Positions 49,177-58,180 of a stretch of DNA of 64,000 nucleotides are shown one piece after another (the stretch's first letter is position 1; the number at the start of each line of letters is the position of its first letter). The translations under genes were made by a program, and so were the position numbers. The stretch is from Nocardioides sp. JS614 (GTDB taxonomy: Bacteria > Actinomycetota > Actinomycetes > Propionibacteriales > Nocardioidaceae). The stretch covers positions 3,286,001-3,350,000 of the forward strand of contig NC_008699.1 of NCBI RefSeq assembly GCF_000015265.1, read 5' to 3'. Under the pieces are notes generated by a model. It was given only the letters and a program-made list of their open reading frames with translations, was not told where the DNA came from and did not search any database.

Positions 49177-50136
49177 CTAGGGCGCGTCCGCTGGCGACTG
49201 GGCGTCCCCCGAAGCGGCCCGCTCCCGTGCCTCGAGCAGGTCCAGGCGCCGGTCCTCGCGCTTGGCCTCCTTCAGCGAGAAGCGCACCCACTGGGTGAAC
49301 AGCGCGGCGAACAGCGCGAGCGCGACCAGGTCGCCCGAGCCCCACAGGATCCCGCCCGCCAGGTGCTGGTCCGCCGCCGGATCGGGCAGCCAGGCACCCA
49401 TCGGCCCCCGGTGCAGGTCGGGGTACCACGATCCGCCGAGGAGCTCCTCCTGGCCCATGATCGTGACGCCGAGGAAGGCGTGGAACGGGAGCGTCATCAC
49501 CACCAGCAGCATCCGGAACGGGTAGGCGACCCGTCCGGGCACCGGGTCGATGCCGAGGATCGGCCAGAAGAACAGCGCCCCGACCAGCACCAGGTGGACG
49601 TGCATCATCTCGTGCACGTAGGCCGAGTGCAGGCTCGCGGAGTACCAGCCGGTGAAGTAGAGCGCCCACGGCGAGACGATGTACAGCGCGAAGGTGAGGG
49701 GCGGAAAGGAGAGCACCTTCGCGACCCTCGAGTGCAGCACGGCGAGGAGCCACCGCCGGGGGCGGGCCGGCAGGGTGCGCAGCGCCAGCGTGACCGGGGC
49801 GCCCATCGCCAGCGCCATCGGCACCAGCATCGAGAGCACCATGTGCTGGACCATGTGCACGCTCAGCAGGGTCAGGTCGTAGGTCCCGAGGCCGGATGCG
49901 GTGGCGAACGCGAACGACCCCATGCCGAGCCCGACGAAGGCCAGCGTCCGGCCGATCGGCCAGTGGTCGCCGCGGCGGCGCAGGACCAGGGTCCCGTACA
50001 GATAGAGACCCGAGACCCAGATCGTGAGGACGAAGGACACTGGTTCGAGCGACCACCCGGTCAGGAGGCTTGCGGCAGTGAACCGGGGAAGGTCGCCGGT
50101 GGCCTCGAGGAGGGTCCCGACCGCGACGTGAAGCAC
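49177..50136 (-). CDS. ctaG: Cytochrome c oxidase assembly protein, CtaG family
   Basis: This 319-residue integral membrane protein has about seven transmembrane segments and the caa3-type CtaG pattern: VHMVQHMVLSMLVPMALAMGAP, SPWALYFTGWY, HEMMHVHLVLVGALFFWPI and FHAFLGVTIMG. The clustered His/Met residues suit copper delivery to the oxidase CuB site. The tail is charged. It is divergent from ctaE across a 75-bp interval. GTG 50136 lies 7 nt after the TAGAGT box; longer open frames upstream are ctaE antisense. Confidence 0.88.
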   Translation of the reverse strand: MLHVAVGTLLEATGDLPRFTAASLLTGWSLEPVSFVLTIWVSGLYLYGTLVLRRRGDHWPIGRTLAFVGLGMGSFAFATASGLGTYDLTLLSVHMVQHMVLSMLVPMALAMGAPVTLALRTLPARPRRWLLAVLHSRVAKVLSFPPLTFALYIVSPWALYFTGWYSASLHSAYVHEMMHVHLVLVGALFFWPILGIDPVPGRVAYPFRMLLVVMTLPFHAFLGVTIMGQEELLGGSWYPDLHRGPMGAWLPDPAADQHLAGGILWGSGDLVALALFAALFTQWVRFSLKEAKREDRRLDLLEARERAASGDAQSPADAP

Positions 50137-50143
50137 GGTCCGA

Positions 50144-50149
50144 ACTCTA
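50144..50149 (-). promoter_or_regulatory. -10 box of a leaderless promoter for ctaG
   Basis: TAGAGT on the minus strand lies 7 nt before GTG 50136. Confidence 0.45.
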
Positions 50150-50198
50150 GGACCATGCGACACGGCACCCCCGGGGTGCCCTCCTGCCCGAGTCACGA

Positions 50199-50204
50199 CA
50201 TAAT
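50199..50204 (+). promoter_or_regulatory. -10 box of the ctaE-qcrCAB promoter
   Basis: CATAAT lies 7 nt before GTG 50212. An ATG at 50203 falls inside this box and so is unlikely to be the start. Confidence 0.45.
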
Positions 50205-50211
50205 GACGCCC

Positions 50212-50850
50212 GTGGCGACTGCAACCGCGATTCCGGCATCCCGTCTGCACGGGCACCACGACCGACCGAGCATGGTCAGCGTGGGCACGATCATCTGGCT
50301 CTCCAGCGAGCTGATGTTCTTCGCGGCGCTGTTCGCGTCGTACTTCACGATCCGCGCGGTGAGCCCCGACCTGTGGGCCGAGAACACCCAGCACCTCAAC
50401 GTGCCGTTCGCCTCGGTGAACACCACGATCCTGGTGCTGTCCTCGCTCACCTGCCAGCTGGGTGTCTTCGCCGCCGAGCGCGGCCAGGTCGGTCGCACCG
50501 GCTCGATCCTCAACGTCCCCGGGTGGGGCCTGCGCGAGTGGTTCGTGCTGACCTACATCATGGGCGCGATCTTCATCGGCGGGCAGGCCACCGAGTACGC
50601 CGAGCTGATCCGCGAGAACATCACGATCCAGGACTCGGCCTACGGCACCATGTTCTACCTGACCACCGGCTTCCACGGTCTGCACGTGACCGGCGGTCTG
50701 ATCGCCTTCCTCTTCGTCCTCGGCCGGACCTACGTGGCGCGCAAGTTCACCCACGAACAGGCCGTGAGCGCGATCGTCGTCTCCTACTACTGGCACTTCG
50801 TCGACGTGGTGTGGATCGGACTGTTCGCGACCATCTATCTCGTCCAGTAG
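50212..50850 (+). CDS. ctaE: Cytochrome c oxidase subunit III
   Basis: A 212-residue subunit of the aa3 oxidase with five transmembrane segments. Family stretches are MVSVGTIIWLSSELMFFAALF, TCQLGVFAAERG, TTGFHGLHVTGGLIAFLF and YYWHFVDVVWIGLFATIYL. It is the first gene of ctaE-qcrC-qcrA-qcrB, the conserved actinobacterial order for the bc1-aa3 supercomplex. Start GTG 50212 is inferred from the promoter position; ATG 50203 would add three residues. Confidence 0.95.
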   Translation: MATATAIPASRLHGHHDRPSMVSVGTIIWLSSELMFFAALFASYFTIRAVSPDLWAENTQHLNVPFASVNTTILVLSSLTCQLGVFAAERGQVGRTGSILNVPGWGLREWFVLTYIMGAIFIGGQATEYAELIRENITIQDSAYGTMFYLTTGFHGLHVTGGLIAFLFVLGRTYVARKFTHEQAVSAIVVSYYWHFVDVVWIGLFATIYLVQ

Positions 50851-50888
50851 TCCCGACCCGCAGACCGACCAATCGCAAGGACTGAATT

Positions 50889-51758
50889 GTGCGCCTCCTG
50901 AACCGCTCCGCCGGTCGCCTCTCACGGCACCGCCGCGGACCGCTCGCCGGCCTCGCCGTCGTGCTGCTCGGCCTGCTCATGACCGGTGGGCTCTACACCG
51001 TCTTCTCCCCGGCCCAGGCCGGCTCGGCGGCCGCCAGCGAGGAGCAGATCGCCAAGGGACGCGAGCTGTTCCTGGTCAGCTGCTCGTTCTGCCACGGCCA
51101 GAACGGTGAGGGCATCCGGACCCAGAACGGCAACCAGCTCGGCCCCTCGCTGGTCGGTGTCGGCGCCGCCGCGGTCGACTTCCAGGTCGGCACCGGCCGG
51201 ATGCCGATGGCCCGGCCCGGCGCCCAGGTGCCGCGCAAGCCGGAGACGTTCAACGACGACGAGATCGCGGCGCTCGCGGCGTACGTCGCCTCGCTCGGCC
51301 CCGGCCCGGCGATCCCCGACGAGAGCGACTACAGCATCGAGGGCCTCTCCGACGAGGAGCGCCAGCAGGCGATCACCAACGGTGGCCAGATCTTCCTGAC
51401 CAACTGCACCGCGTGCCACAACTTCGAGGGCTCCGGTGGCGCCATGCCGCGCGGCGGCTTCGCTCCGAAGATCCGCGGCGTCGAGCCCCGCTACATCTAC
51501 GAGGCGCTGCTCACCGGCCCGCAGAACATGCCGAACTTCTCGAACGGCAACCTCTCCCCCGACGAGAAGCGCGACGTGATCGCGTACCTCGCCTCGCTCG
51601 AGGACATGCCCCAGTACGGCGGCTTCGGGCTCGGCGGCCTCGGCCCGGTCTCCGAGGGTGCTGCCGCCTGGGTGCTCGGCATCGGCTCCCTGGTCGGCGT
51701 GGCGGTCTGGATCGCGGCGCACACGACCCGCTCGACGAAGAAGAAGGTGGAGGCGTGA
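50889..51758 (+). CDS. qcrC: Diheme cytochrome c subunit of the bcc complex
   Basis: This 289-residue protein carries two c-type heme motifs, CSFCH (C65-H69) and CTACH (C173-H177). It has an N-terminal signal anchor (residues 17-38) and a C-terminal transmembrane helix (AAAWVLGIGSLVGVAVWIAAH). Tethering two hemes lets it pass electrons from the Rieske centre directly to the aa3 oxidase CuA site without free cytochrome c. GTG 50889 is 38 nt after ctaE; its stop overlaps qcrA (GTGA). Confidence 0.96.
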   Translation: MRLLNRSAGRLSRHRRGPLAGLAVVLLGLLMTGGLYTVFSPAQAGSAAASEEQIAKGRELFLVSCSFCHGQNGEGIRTQNGNQLGPSLVGVGAAAVDFQVGTGRMPMARPGAQVPRKPETFNDDEIAALAAYVASLGPGPAIPDESDYSIEGLSDEERQQAITNGGQIFLTNCTACHNFEGSGGAMPRGGFAPKIRGVEPRYIYEALLTGPQNMPNFSNGNLSPDEKRDVIAYLASLEDMPQYGGFGLGGLGPVSEGAAAWVLGIGSLVGVAVWIAAHTTRSTKKKVEA

Positions 51759-52861
51759 GCGAGAGCCACGACAAGGGGTTCGACAGCGGGCCCGGCCACG
51801 AGCTCGTGAACGTCCCGGACGAGACGGTCGTCAACGACCTCTACCCCGACCCGGGCCTCCCCGCGCACCAGTGGCGGCCCACCGACGTCGACCCGCGGGC
51901 CGAGAAGCGCGCCGAGCGCCAGGTCGCGACCCTGTTCGGGCTCTCGGCGATCTGCACGATCCTGCTCCTGGTCTCGTACTTCGTGTTCGACATCGGCGAC
52001 GACCCCGACGTGGTCGGCGGCCTCGGCGCCTCGAACCTCTTCCTGGGCCTCTCCCTGGCCGGCGCGCTGCTGTTCATCGGCATCGGCGTCATCCAGTGGG
52101 CCCGCAAGCTGATGGCCGACCACGAGATCGTCGAGGACCGGCACCCGTCCGCGTCCTCTGCCGAGGACCGCGAGGCCACGCTCGCCGCGCTCAGCACCGG
52201 CCTGGAGGAGTCCGGCATCGGCCGGCGCCCGATGGTCCGCAACTCGCTGCTCGGGGCCGTGGGTCTCCTCGGCCTGCCCGCGATCGTGATGCTGCGCGAC
52301 CTCGGCCCGACACCCAACCACGTCAAGAACACCCAGCCCTACCCCGGCGCCGGCCTGGAGAACACGATCTGGGAGAAGGGCATGCGGGTCGTGCGCGACG
52401 TGGTCGGCACGCCGATCCGTCCGGCCGACCTCCAGATCGGCGACCTGGTCAACGCCGAGCCCGAGGGCATCTTCAAGAGCCCCGAGGACGGCGAGCCGCT
52501 CGAGGGCCTCGCGCTCCAGGTCAACAAGTCCAAGGGCGCCGTGGTCGTCGTCCGGATGGAGCCCGACGAGATCACCCCTGGCGACGGCCGGGAGAACTGG
52601 TCGGTCGACGGCATCGTCTGCTACTCGAAGATCTGCACCCACGTGGGCTGCCCGATCTCGCTGTACGAGCGCACCACGCACCACCTGCTCTGCCCCTGCC
52701 ACCAGTCGACCTTCGACCTGGCCGACTCGGCCAAGGTCGTGTTCGGCCCGGCCGCACGGCCGCTGCCCCAGCTGCCGCTGATGGTCGACGACGAGGGCTA
52801 CCTCGTGGCGCAGAGCGGCTTCACCGAACCTGTGGGACCGAGCTTCTGGGAGCGTGGCTGA
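51755..52861 (+). CDS. qcrA: Rieske iron-sulfur subunit of the bcc complex
   Basis: A 368-residue Rieske protein. It has a soluble N-terminal region, three hydrophobic helices (about residues 65-110 and 165-185) and a C-terminal [2Fe-2S] domain. Cluster ligands lie in CTHVGC and CPCHQST. The three-helix anchor is the actinobacterial form, longer than the single-helix proteobacterial one. It accepts electrons from menaquinol at the Qo site. It is coupled to qcrC by a 4-nt overlap. Confidence 0.95.
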   Translation: MSESHDKGFDSGPGHELVNVPDETVVNDLYPDPGLPAHQWRPTDVDPRAEKRAERQVATLFGLSAICTILLLVSYFVFDIGDDPDVVGGLGASNLFLGLSLAGALLFIGIGVIQWARKLMADHEIVEDRHPSASSAEDREATLAALSTGLEESGIGRRPMVRNSLLGAVGLLGLPAIVMLRDLGPTPNHVKNTQPYPGAGLENTIWEKGMRVVRDVVGTPIRPADLQIGDLVNAEPEGIFKSPEDGEPLEGLALQVNKSKGAVVVVRMEPDEITPGDGRENWSVDGIVCYSKICTHVGCPISLYERTTHHLLCPCHQSTFDLADSAKVVFGPAARPLPQLPLMVDDEGYLVAQSGFTEPVGPSFWERG

Positions 52862-52863
52862 TC

Positions 52864-54612
52864 ATGGACACCAGCAAGGTCGCCAAGAGCAACGCCACCA
52901 CCGCGGCGACGACCAAGGGCCCGAACCGGGCCGGCGCCGCCGCCTCGTGGGCCGATGAGCGCCTCGGCCTCGCCACCGCCATGAAGAAGAACCTGCGCAA
53001 GGTCTTCCCCGACCACTGGTCGTTCATGCTGGGCGAGATCGCGCTGTGGAGCTTCGTCGTCCTGCTCCTCACCGGCGTCTTCCTGACGCTCTGGTTCACC
53101 CCGAGCATGGGCGAGGTCCAGTACAACGGGTCCTACGACCAGCTGCGCGGCATCCACATGTCCGAGGCCTACGCCTCGAGCCTGCGGATCTCCTTCGACG
53201 TTCGCGGCGGTCTCCTGATGCGCCAGATGCACCACTGGGCGGCGATGCTGTTCGTCGCCTCGATGATGGTGCACCTGCTCCGCGTGTTCTTCACCGGCGC
53301 GTTCCGCAAGCCGCGCGAGCTGAACTGGGTCATCGGCTGCCTGCTGCTGATCCTCGGCACCCTCGAGGGCTTCACCGGCTACTCGCTCCCCGACGACCTG
53401 CTCTCCGGCACCGGCATCCGCGCGGCCGACGGCTTCGTCAAGGCGACCCCGGTGGTCGGCACCTACATGTCGTTCTTCATGTTCGGTGGCGAGTTCCCCG
53501 GTGAGTCGATCATCCCGCGCCTCTACATCGTGCACGTGCTGCTCATCCCCGGCCTGCTGCTGGCCCTGATCGCGGCCCACATGCTGCTGCTCGTCTACCA
53601 CAAGCACACCCAGTGGCCCGGTCCCGGTCGCACCGAGAAGAACGTCGTGGGCTACCCGATGCTCCCGGTGTACGCCGCCAAGGCCGGCGGGTTCTTCTTC
53701 ATCGTCTTCGGCGTCACCGCCCTGCTGGGTGCGCTGCTGACCATCAACCCGGTGTGGAAGTACGGCCCCTACGATCCGTCCAAGGTCACCGCGGGCTCCC
53801 AGCCCGACTGGTACATGGGCTGGCCGGACGGCGCGCTGCGGATCATGCCGGGCCTCGAGTCGCACTTCTGGGGCATCACGATCAGCTGGAACGTGATGCT
53901 GCCGATCCTGGTGCTGCCGATGGTGATGTTCACGATCCTGCTGCTGCTGCCGTTCCTGGACGCCTGGATCACCGGCGACAAGCGCGACCACCACCTGCTG
54001 GAGCGCCCGCGCAACGCCCCGACCCGGACCGCTCTGATGGTCGCGCTGATGACCATGTACGGCCTGTTCTGGATCGCCGGTGGCAACGACATCATCGCCA
54101 TCAAGTTCCACGCGAGCATCAACCAGATCACCTACTTCCTGCGGGTCGCGGTGTTCGTCGGACCGGTGATCGCGTTCGTGGTGACCCGGCGCTGGTGCAT
54201 CTCGCTGCAGCGCAAGGACAACGAGATGCTGCTGCACGGCTACGAGACCGGCATCATCATGCGCTCCGCGGAGGGTGGCTACTCCGAGCGGCACCTGCCG
54301 CTCCCGGACACCCGGGCCTACGCGATCGCCTCCCGCGACCGCGACCCGGTGGTGGCGGACCACGGGCACGCCGAGGACGCCAACGGCGTCCCCGCGCCGA
54401 CCGGTGGTCGCATCCACGCGCTACGGCACCGGCTGCGCACGCTCTGGTACGCCGACAGCGTCCAGAAGCCGACCCCGGCCGAGCTCGAGGAGGGCCACCA
54501 CCACGCCGAGCACGAGCACGAGCTCCAGGCGTCGGTGGAGGGCCACGCGGCCGACGGCCACCAGTTCGACGGGCACCACCTGGTCGAGGACGAGGGCCTG
54601 CGTCACCACTAG
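52864..54612 (+). CDS. qcrB: Cytochrome b subunit of the bcc complex
   Basis: This 582-residue membrane protein has eight or nine helices. Heme-b ligands lie in HHWAAMLFVASMMVHLLRVF and VHVLLIPGLLLALIAAHMLL. LGTLEGFTGYSLPDDLLSG is the Qo-side stretch. A His/Glu-rich C-terminal tail (EEGHHHAEHEHELQ and HQFDGHHLVEDEG) extends beyond the conserved region and could bind metal. ATG 52864 is 2 nt after qcrA. A strong hairpin follows the stop. Confidence 0.96.
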   Translation: MDTSKVAKSNATTAATTKGPNRAGAAASWADERLGLATAMKKNLRKVFPDHWSFMLGEIALWSFVVLLLTGVFLTLWFTPSMGEVQYNGSYDQLRGIHMSEAYASSLRISFDVRGGLLMRQMHHWAAMLFVASMMVHLLRVFFTGAFRKPRELNWVIGCLLLILGTLEGFTGYSLPDDLLSGTGIRAADGFVKATPVVGTYMSFFMFGGEFPGESIIPRLYIVHVLLIPGLLLALIAAHMLLLVYHKHTQWPGPGRTEKNVVGYPMLPVYAAKAGGFFFIVFGVTALLGALLTINPVWKYGPYDPSKVTAGSQPDWYMGWPDGALRIMPGLESHFWGITISWNVMLPILVLPMVMFTILLLLPFLDAWITGDKRDHHLLERPRNAPTRTALMVALMTMYGLFWIAGGNDIIAIKFHASINQITYFLRVAVFVGPVIAFVVTRRWCISLQRKDNEMLLHGYETGIIMRSAEGGYSERHLPLPDTRAYAIASRDRDPVVADHGHAEDANGVPAPTGGRIHALRHRLRTLWYADSVQKPTPAELEEGHHHAEHEHELQASVEGHAADGHQFDGHHLVEDEGLRHH

Positions 54613-54634
54613 CGAGCTGTCTCCTGGCAGACGA

Positions 54635-54674
54635 GCAGCCCCGGCCACGGTCACCACGACCGGACCGGGGCTGC
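54635..54674. terminator. Bidirectional terminator between qcrB and the L,D-transpeptidase gene
   Basis: GCAGCCCCGG (54635-54644) and CCGGGGCTGC (54665-54674), with an inner GGTC/GACC pair, then TTCGTT on the plus side. It lies between convergent genes. Confidence 0.75.
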
Positions 54675-54738
54675 TTCGTTCTCGTCGGCTCACCGCCCCC
54701 GCCCGGCCCGCGCCCGCACCGCGCCCGGCCGCCCCGGG

Positions 54739-55947
54739 TCAGCTGAGGGCGGAGCCCTGGCGGTACTGCTGGAAGGACTCGTTCCAGTCGCCGTAGCCGT
54801 TGGTCAGCGTCATCGGCTTGTCGGTGCCGGTGTACTCGACGACGTCGCCACGGCGCGACATGGCGTAGAGCCAGGCGGCGTTGGCGGTGCTCAGCCCGGT
54901 GCAGCCGTGCGAGACGTTGGCGTAGCCCTGCGAGCCGACCGACCAGGGTGCGGCGTGGATGAACTCCCCGGAGTAGGTCACCCGCATCGCCCACTGGACA
55001 TCGTCGATGTCGTAGGCCTCGGAGCTGCCGGCGGGGATGCCGATGGTCTCGGAGTTCATCCGCTTGACGGGGAACTTCTCGATGATCACCTTGACCCCGG
55101 AGCGGGTGGTGAAGCCCGGCTTCCCGGTGGTGGTCGGCAGCGTGCGCAGGAGCTTGCCGTTGCTGAACACCTTGAGCTGGTGCGTCTGCGCGTCGACCCG
55201 GTAGATGTGGGCGTCCCCGACGTGGAAGTCGAGCTCGCGACTCTCCTGGCCGTAGATCCCGTGTCCGGCAGACACGCTGTTGACGTCGATGTCGACGTGG
55301 ACGTCGGTGCCGGCCTTCCAGTACGCCTTGGGTCGCCAGTGAGCCTCGGTGTCGCTGATCCAGTGCCAGGCACCCGGCTGGCTGGGCGCGGACGTGACCT
55401 GCATGTGCTTCTCGAACGACGCCTTGTCGCTGACGGGGAGGTCGAAGCTGACGATCACCGGCATGCCGACACCGACCGTCTCGCCGGCGAGCGGCGCCAC
55501 GGAGGGGTAGGTCTGCTCGTCGAGCGTGAGGTCCTGGGTGCGGAACCTGGTGGTGCGACTGACCCGGGTGCCGTCGGTCTTCGCGGCGACCGTCGTCATG
55601 GTGTACGACGTGCCCGGCTCGAGCCGCCCGCTCGCCACCCAGCGGGTGCCGTCGGCCCGGACCTGCCCGGGAACCTTGCCAGCGGGCGAGGACACCGACA
55701 CGGAGTCGATCGAGCCGCCCCTGGCCTCGACCGCGAGCTCTCGATCGACCGCGACATCGGTGGCACCCTTCTGGACGCTCGTCACCAGCCGCAGAGCGGG
55801 CACCTCGGCCGACGCCGATGCGCTGGGGCCGTCCCCCGCGAGCGCCGAGGCGCCGGGGAGGTCGTCGGACCGGCAGGCCGAGAGCGTCAGCGCAGCGGTG
55901 AGCGCGAGGGCTGCGGCCGCGCCCGAGCGCGGACGACTCTGGGACAT
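54739..55947 (-). CDS. Lipoprotein L,D-transpeptidase (YkuD) with Ig-like domains
   Basis: A 402-residue secreted lipoprotein. The lipobox LTLSAC places the lipidated Cys at residue 25. Two Ig-like domains follow (about residues 50-250), then a YkuD catalytic domain with Cys in NVSHGCTGLSTANAAWL and an upstream conserved His in FIHAAPWSVGSQG. It makes 3-3 peptidoglycan cross-links, as mycobacterial LdtMt2-type enzymes do, and gives beta-lactam tolerance in relatives. It lies alone between the qcr and cta clusters. Confidence 0.92.
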   Translation of the reverse strand: MSQSRPRSGAAAALALTAALTLSACRSDDLPGASALAGDGPSASASAEVPALRLVTSVQKGATDVAVDRELAVEARGGSIDSVSVSSPAGKVPGQVRADGTRWVASGRLEPGTSYTMTTVAAKTDGTRVSRTTRFRTQDLTLDEQTYPSVAPLAGETVGVGMPVIVSFDLPVSDKASFEKHMQVTSAPSQPGAWHWISDTEAHWRPKAYWKAGTDVHVDIDVNSVSAGHGIYGQESRELDFHVGDAHIYRVDAQTHQLKVFSNGKLLRTLPTTTGKPGFTTRSGVKVIIEKFPVKRMNSETIGIPAGSSEAYDIDDVQWAMRVTYSGEFIHAAPWSVGSQGYANVSHGCTGLSTANAAWLYAMSRRGDVVEYTGTDKPMTLTNGYGDWNESFQQYRQGSALS

Positions 55948-56033
55948 GCTGGAACTCCCCGTGACGAGCGTGCGTGTGGTCCGACAACCAGCCTAACCGC
56001 CGGTCCCCACCGCACCGATTCGGCGCGCAGCGG

Positions 56034-56432
56034 TCAGTGGGCGTGCGCCCCGCGGTAGTACTCGAAGATCCAGCCGCTGAGCGCCACCGCGCCGAGCACC
56101 ACGCCGATGATCACCAGCCACCAGGCGGCCAGCGCGACGGCGTACACGATGATCCCCAGGGTCAGCGCGCACCACAGCGGCCACCAGGAGTACGGCGGGA
56201 AGAACCCCAGCTCGCCCGCGCCGTCGGCGATCTCGCCGTCCTTGCGGTCCTCCGGGCGGGGGTCCATCTTCTTCGCGTGGAAGCCCAGGTAGAGCGTCAC
56301 CATGCCGGCCAGCAGCGCCGTCATGGTCAGCGCGGACGTGCCGGTCCAGTCCGAGGACATGAACCAGTACGCCGGGCTGATCAGCCCGAAGAAGATGGTG
56401 ACGATCCCGAAGATCCAGGCCTCGGACTTCAT
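56034..56432 (-). CDS. ctaF: Cytochrome c oxidase subunit IV (actinobacterial type)
   Basis: A 132-residue membrane protein with four hydrophobic helices: WIFGIVTIFFGLISPAYWFM, the following ALTMTALLAGMVTLYLGF pair and two C-terminal helices. GFFPPYSWWPLWCALTL is the conserved CtaF loop. It is an accessory subunit specific to actinobacterial aa3 oxidases. Its ATG shares one base with the ctaD stop, so it is the distal gene of ctaC-ctaD-ctaF. Confidence 0.92.
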   Translation of the reverse strand: MKSEAWIFGIVTIFFGLISPAYWFMSSDWTGTSALTMTALLAGMVTLYLGFHAKKMDPRPEDRKDGEIADGAGELGFFPPYSWWPLWCALTLGIIVYAVALAAWWLVIIGVVLGAVALSGWIFEYYRGAHAH

Positions 56433-58180
56433 CAGGCGTTGCCCTCCGGGTCGGTGTTGCGGTCGCGGAGCATCTCCTCGCGGCCCTCCATGTCAGGTGC
56501 GTCGGCAGGTGCGCCCACCCGGGCGGCCTCGTTGTCCTCCAACTCGATCGCCGCGACCTCGGGGTGGTGCAGGTCGAACGCCGGCGACTCCGAGCGGATC
56601 CGCGGGATGGTCACGAAGTTGTGGCGCGGCGGCGGGCAGCTCGTGGCCCACTCCAGCGACCGGCCCCAGCCCCACGGGTCGTCCGTGGTGACCAGCGGCG
56701 AGCGACGCGAGATGTAGACGTTGTAGAGGAACGGCAGCGTGGAGGCGCCGAGCAGGAACGCGCCGATCGTCGACACCTGGTTGAGCGTCGTGAAGCCGTC
56801 GCCCGGCAGGTAGTCGGCGTAGCGCCGCGGCATGCCCTCGACGCCGAGCCAGTGCTGGACCAGGAACGTGGTGTGGAAGCCGATGAACAGCAGCCAGAAG
56901 TGGAGCCGGCCGAGCCGCTCGTCGAGCATCCGGCCGGTCATCTTCGGCCACCAGTAGTAGAAGCCGGCGAACATCGCGAACACGACGGTGCCGAAGACGA
57001 CGTAGTGGAAGTGCGCGACCACGAAGTAGGAGTCGGAGACGTGGAAGTCCAGCGGCGGGCTGGCCAGGATCACGCCGGTCAGGCCGCCGAACAGGAACGT
57101 CGTCAAGAAGCCGATCGACCACAGCATCGGGGTGTCGAACGACAACGACCCGCCCCACATCGTGCCGATCCAGTTGAAGAACTTCACCCCGGTCGGTACG
57201 GCGATCAGGAAGGTCATGCCGGAGAAGAACGGCAGGTCCACGGCGCCGGTGACGAACATGTGGTGCGCCCACACGGCGACCGAGAGGACGGCGATGCCGA
57301 GGGTCGCGCCGACCAGGCCGATGTAGCCGAAGATCGGCTTGCGGCTGAACACCGGGAGGATCTCGGTCACGATGCCGAAGAACGGCAACGCGATGATGTA
57401 CACCTCGGGGTGGCCGAAGAACCAGAACAGGTGCTGCCACAAGATGGCGCCGCCGTGCGAGGTGTCGAAGACGTGGGCGCCCAGCTGGCGGTCGGCCTCG
57501 AGCGAGAGCAGCGCGCCGGCGAGGACCGGGAAGACGATCAGTGCGAGCAGGCTGGTGACCAGCGTGTTCCACACGAAGATCGGCATCCGGAACATCGTCA
57601 TGCCGGGCGCGCGCATGCAGATGATCGTGGTGATGAAGTTGACCGCGCCGAGGATGGTGCCGAGGCCGGCCATCCACAGGCCCATGATCCACAGGTCGCC
57701 GCCGACGCCCGGCGAGCGCACCGCGTCGGAGAGCGGGGTGTAGGCGAACCAGCCGAAGTCGGCCGCGCCGGAGGGCGTGAGGAAGCCGGACGCGGCGATC
57801 AGGCCGCCGAACAGGAACAGCCAGTAGCTGAGCATGTTCAGGCGCGGGAAGGCGACGTCGGGCGAGCCGATCTGCAACGGCATGATCACGTTGGCGAAGC
57901 CGAAGAACAGCGGCGTCGCGAACAGCAGCAGCATGATCGTGCCGTGCATCGTGAACAGCTGGTTGTAGACCTCGTCGTTCACGACCTGCATGCCCGGGTA
58001 GGCCAGCTCCGAGCGGATCAGCATGGCCATCAGGCCGCCGATCAGGAACCAGGCGAACGACGTGCCCAGGTAGAGCTTGCCGATCACCTTGTGATCGGTC
58101 GTCGTCATGATGCGCGCGAGCTGCTGACCCAGCGGCGGGCGTGCCGTGATGGTGGTCGACGGTGCAGCGGTGGCGGTCAC
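56432..58180 (-). CDS. ctaD: Cytochrome c oxidase subunit I
   Basis: This 582-residue, twelve-helix catalytic subunit carries heme a and the heme a3-CuB centre. Ligand regions are FTMHGTIMLLLFATPL, WQHLFWFFGHPEVYIIALP (CuB His and the cross-linked Tyr), WAHHMFVTGA and VVAHFHYVVFGTVVF. The C-terminal 70 residues are soluble and charged. GTG 58180 overlaps the ctaC stop (GTGA). The enzyme reduces O2 and pumps protons. Confidence 0.97.
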   Translation of the reverse strand: MTATAAPSTTITARPPLGQQLARIMTTTDHKVIGKLYLGTSFAWFLIGGLMAMLIRSELAYPGMQVVNDEVYNQLFTMHGTIMLLLFATPLFFGFANVIMPLQIGSPDVAFPRLNMLSYWLFLFGGLIAASGFLTPSGAADFGWFAYTPLSDAVRSPGVGGDLWIMGLWMAGLGTILGAVNFITTIICMRAPGMTMFRMPIFVWNTLVTSLLALIVFPVLAGALLSLEADRQLGAHVFDTSHGGAILWQHLFWFFGHPEVYIIALPFFGIVTEILPVFSRKPIFGYIGLVGATLGIAVLSVAVWAHHMFVTGAVDLPFFSGMTFLIAVPTGVKFFNWIGTMWGGSLSFDTPMLWSIGFLTTFLFGGLTGVILASPPLDFHVSDSYFVVAHFHYVVFGTVVFAMFAGFYYWWPKMTGRMLDERLGRLHFWLLFIGFHTTFLVQHWLGVEGMPRRYADYLPGDGFTTLNQVSTIGAFLLGASTLPFLYNVYISRRSPLVTTDDPWGWGRSLEWATSCPPPRHNFVTIPRIRSESPAFDLHHPEVAAIELEDNEAARVGAPADAPDMEGREEMLRDRNTDPEGNA

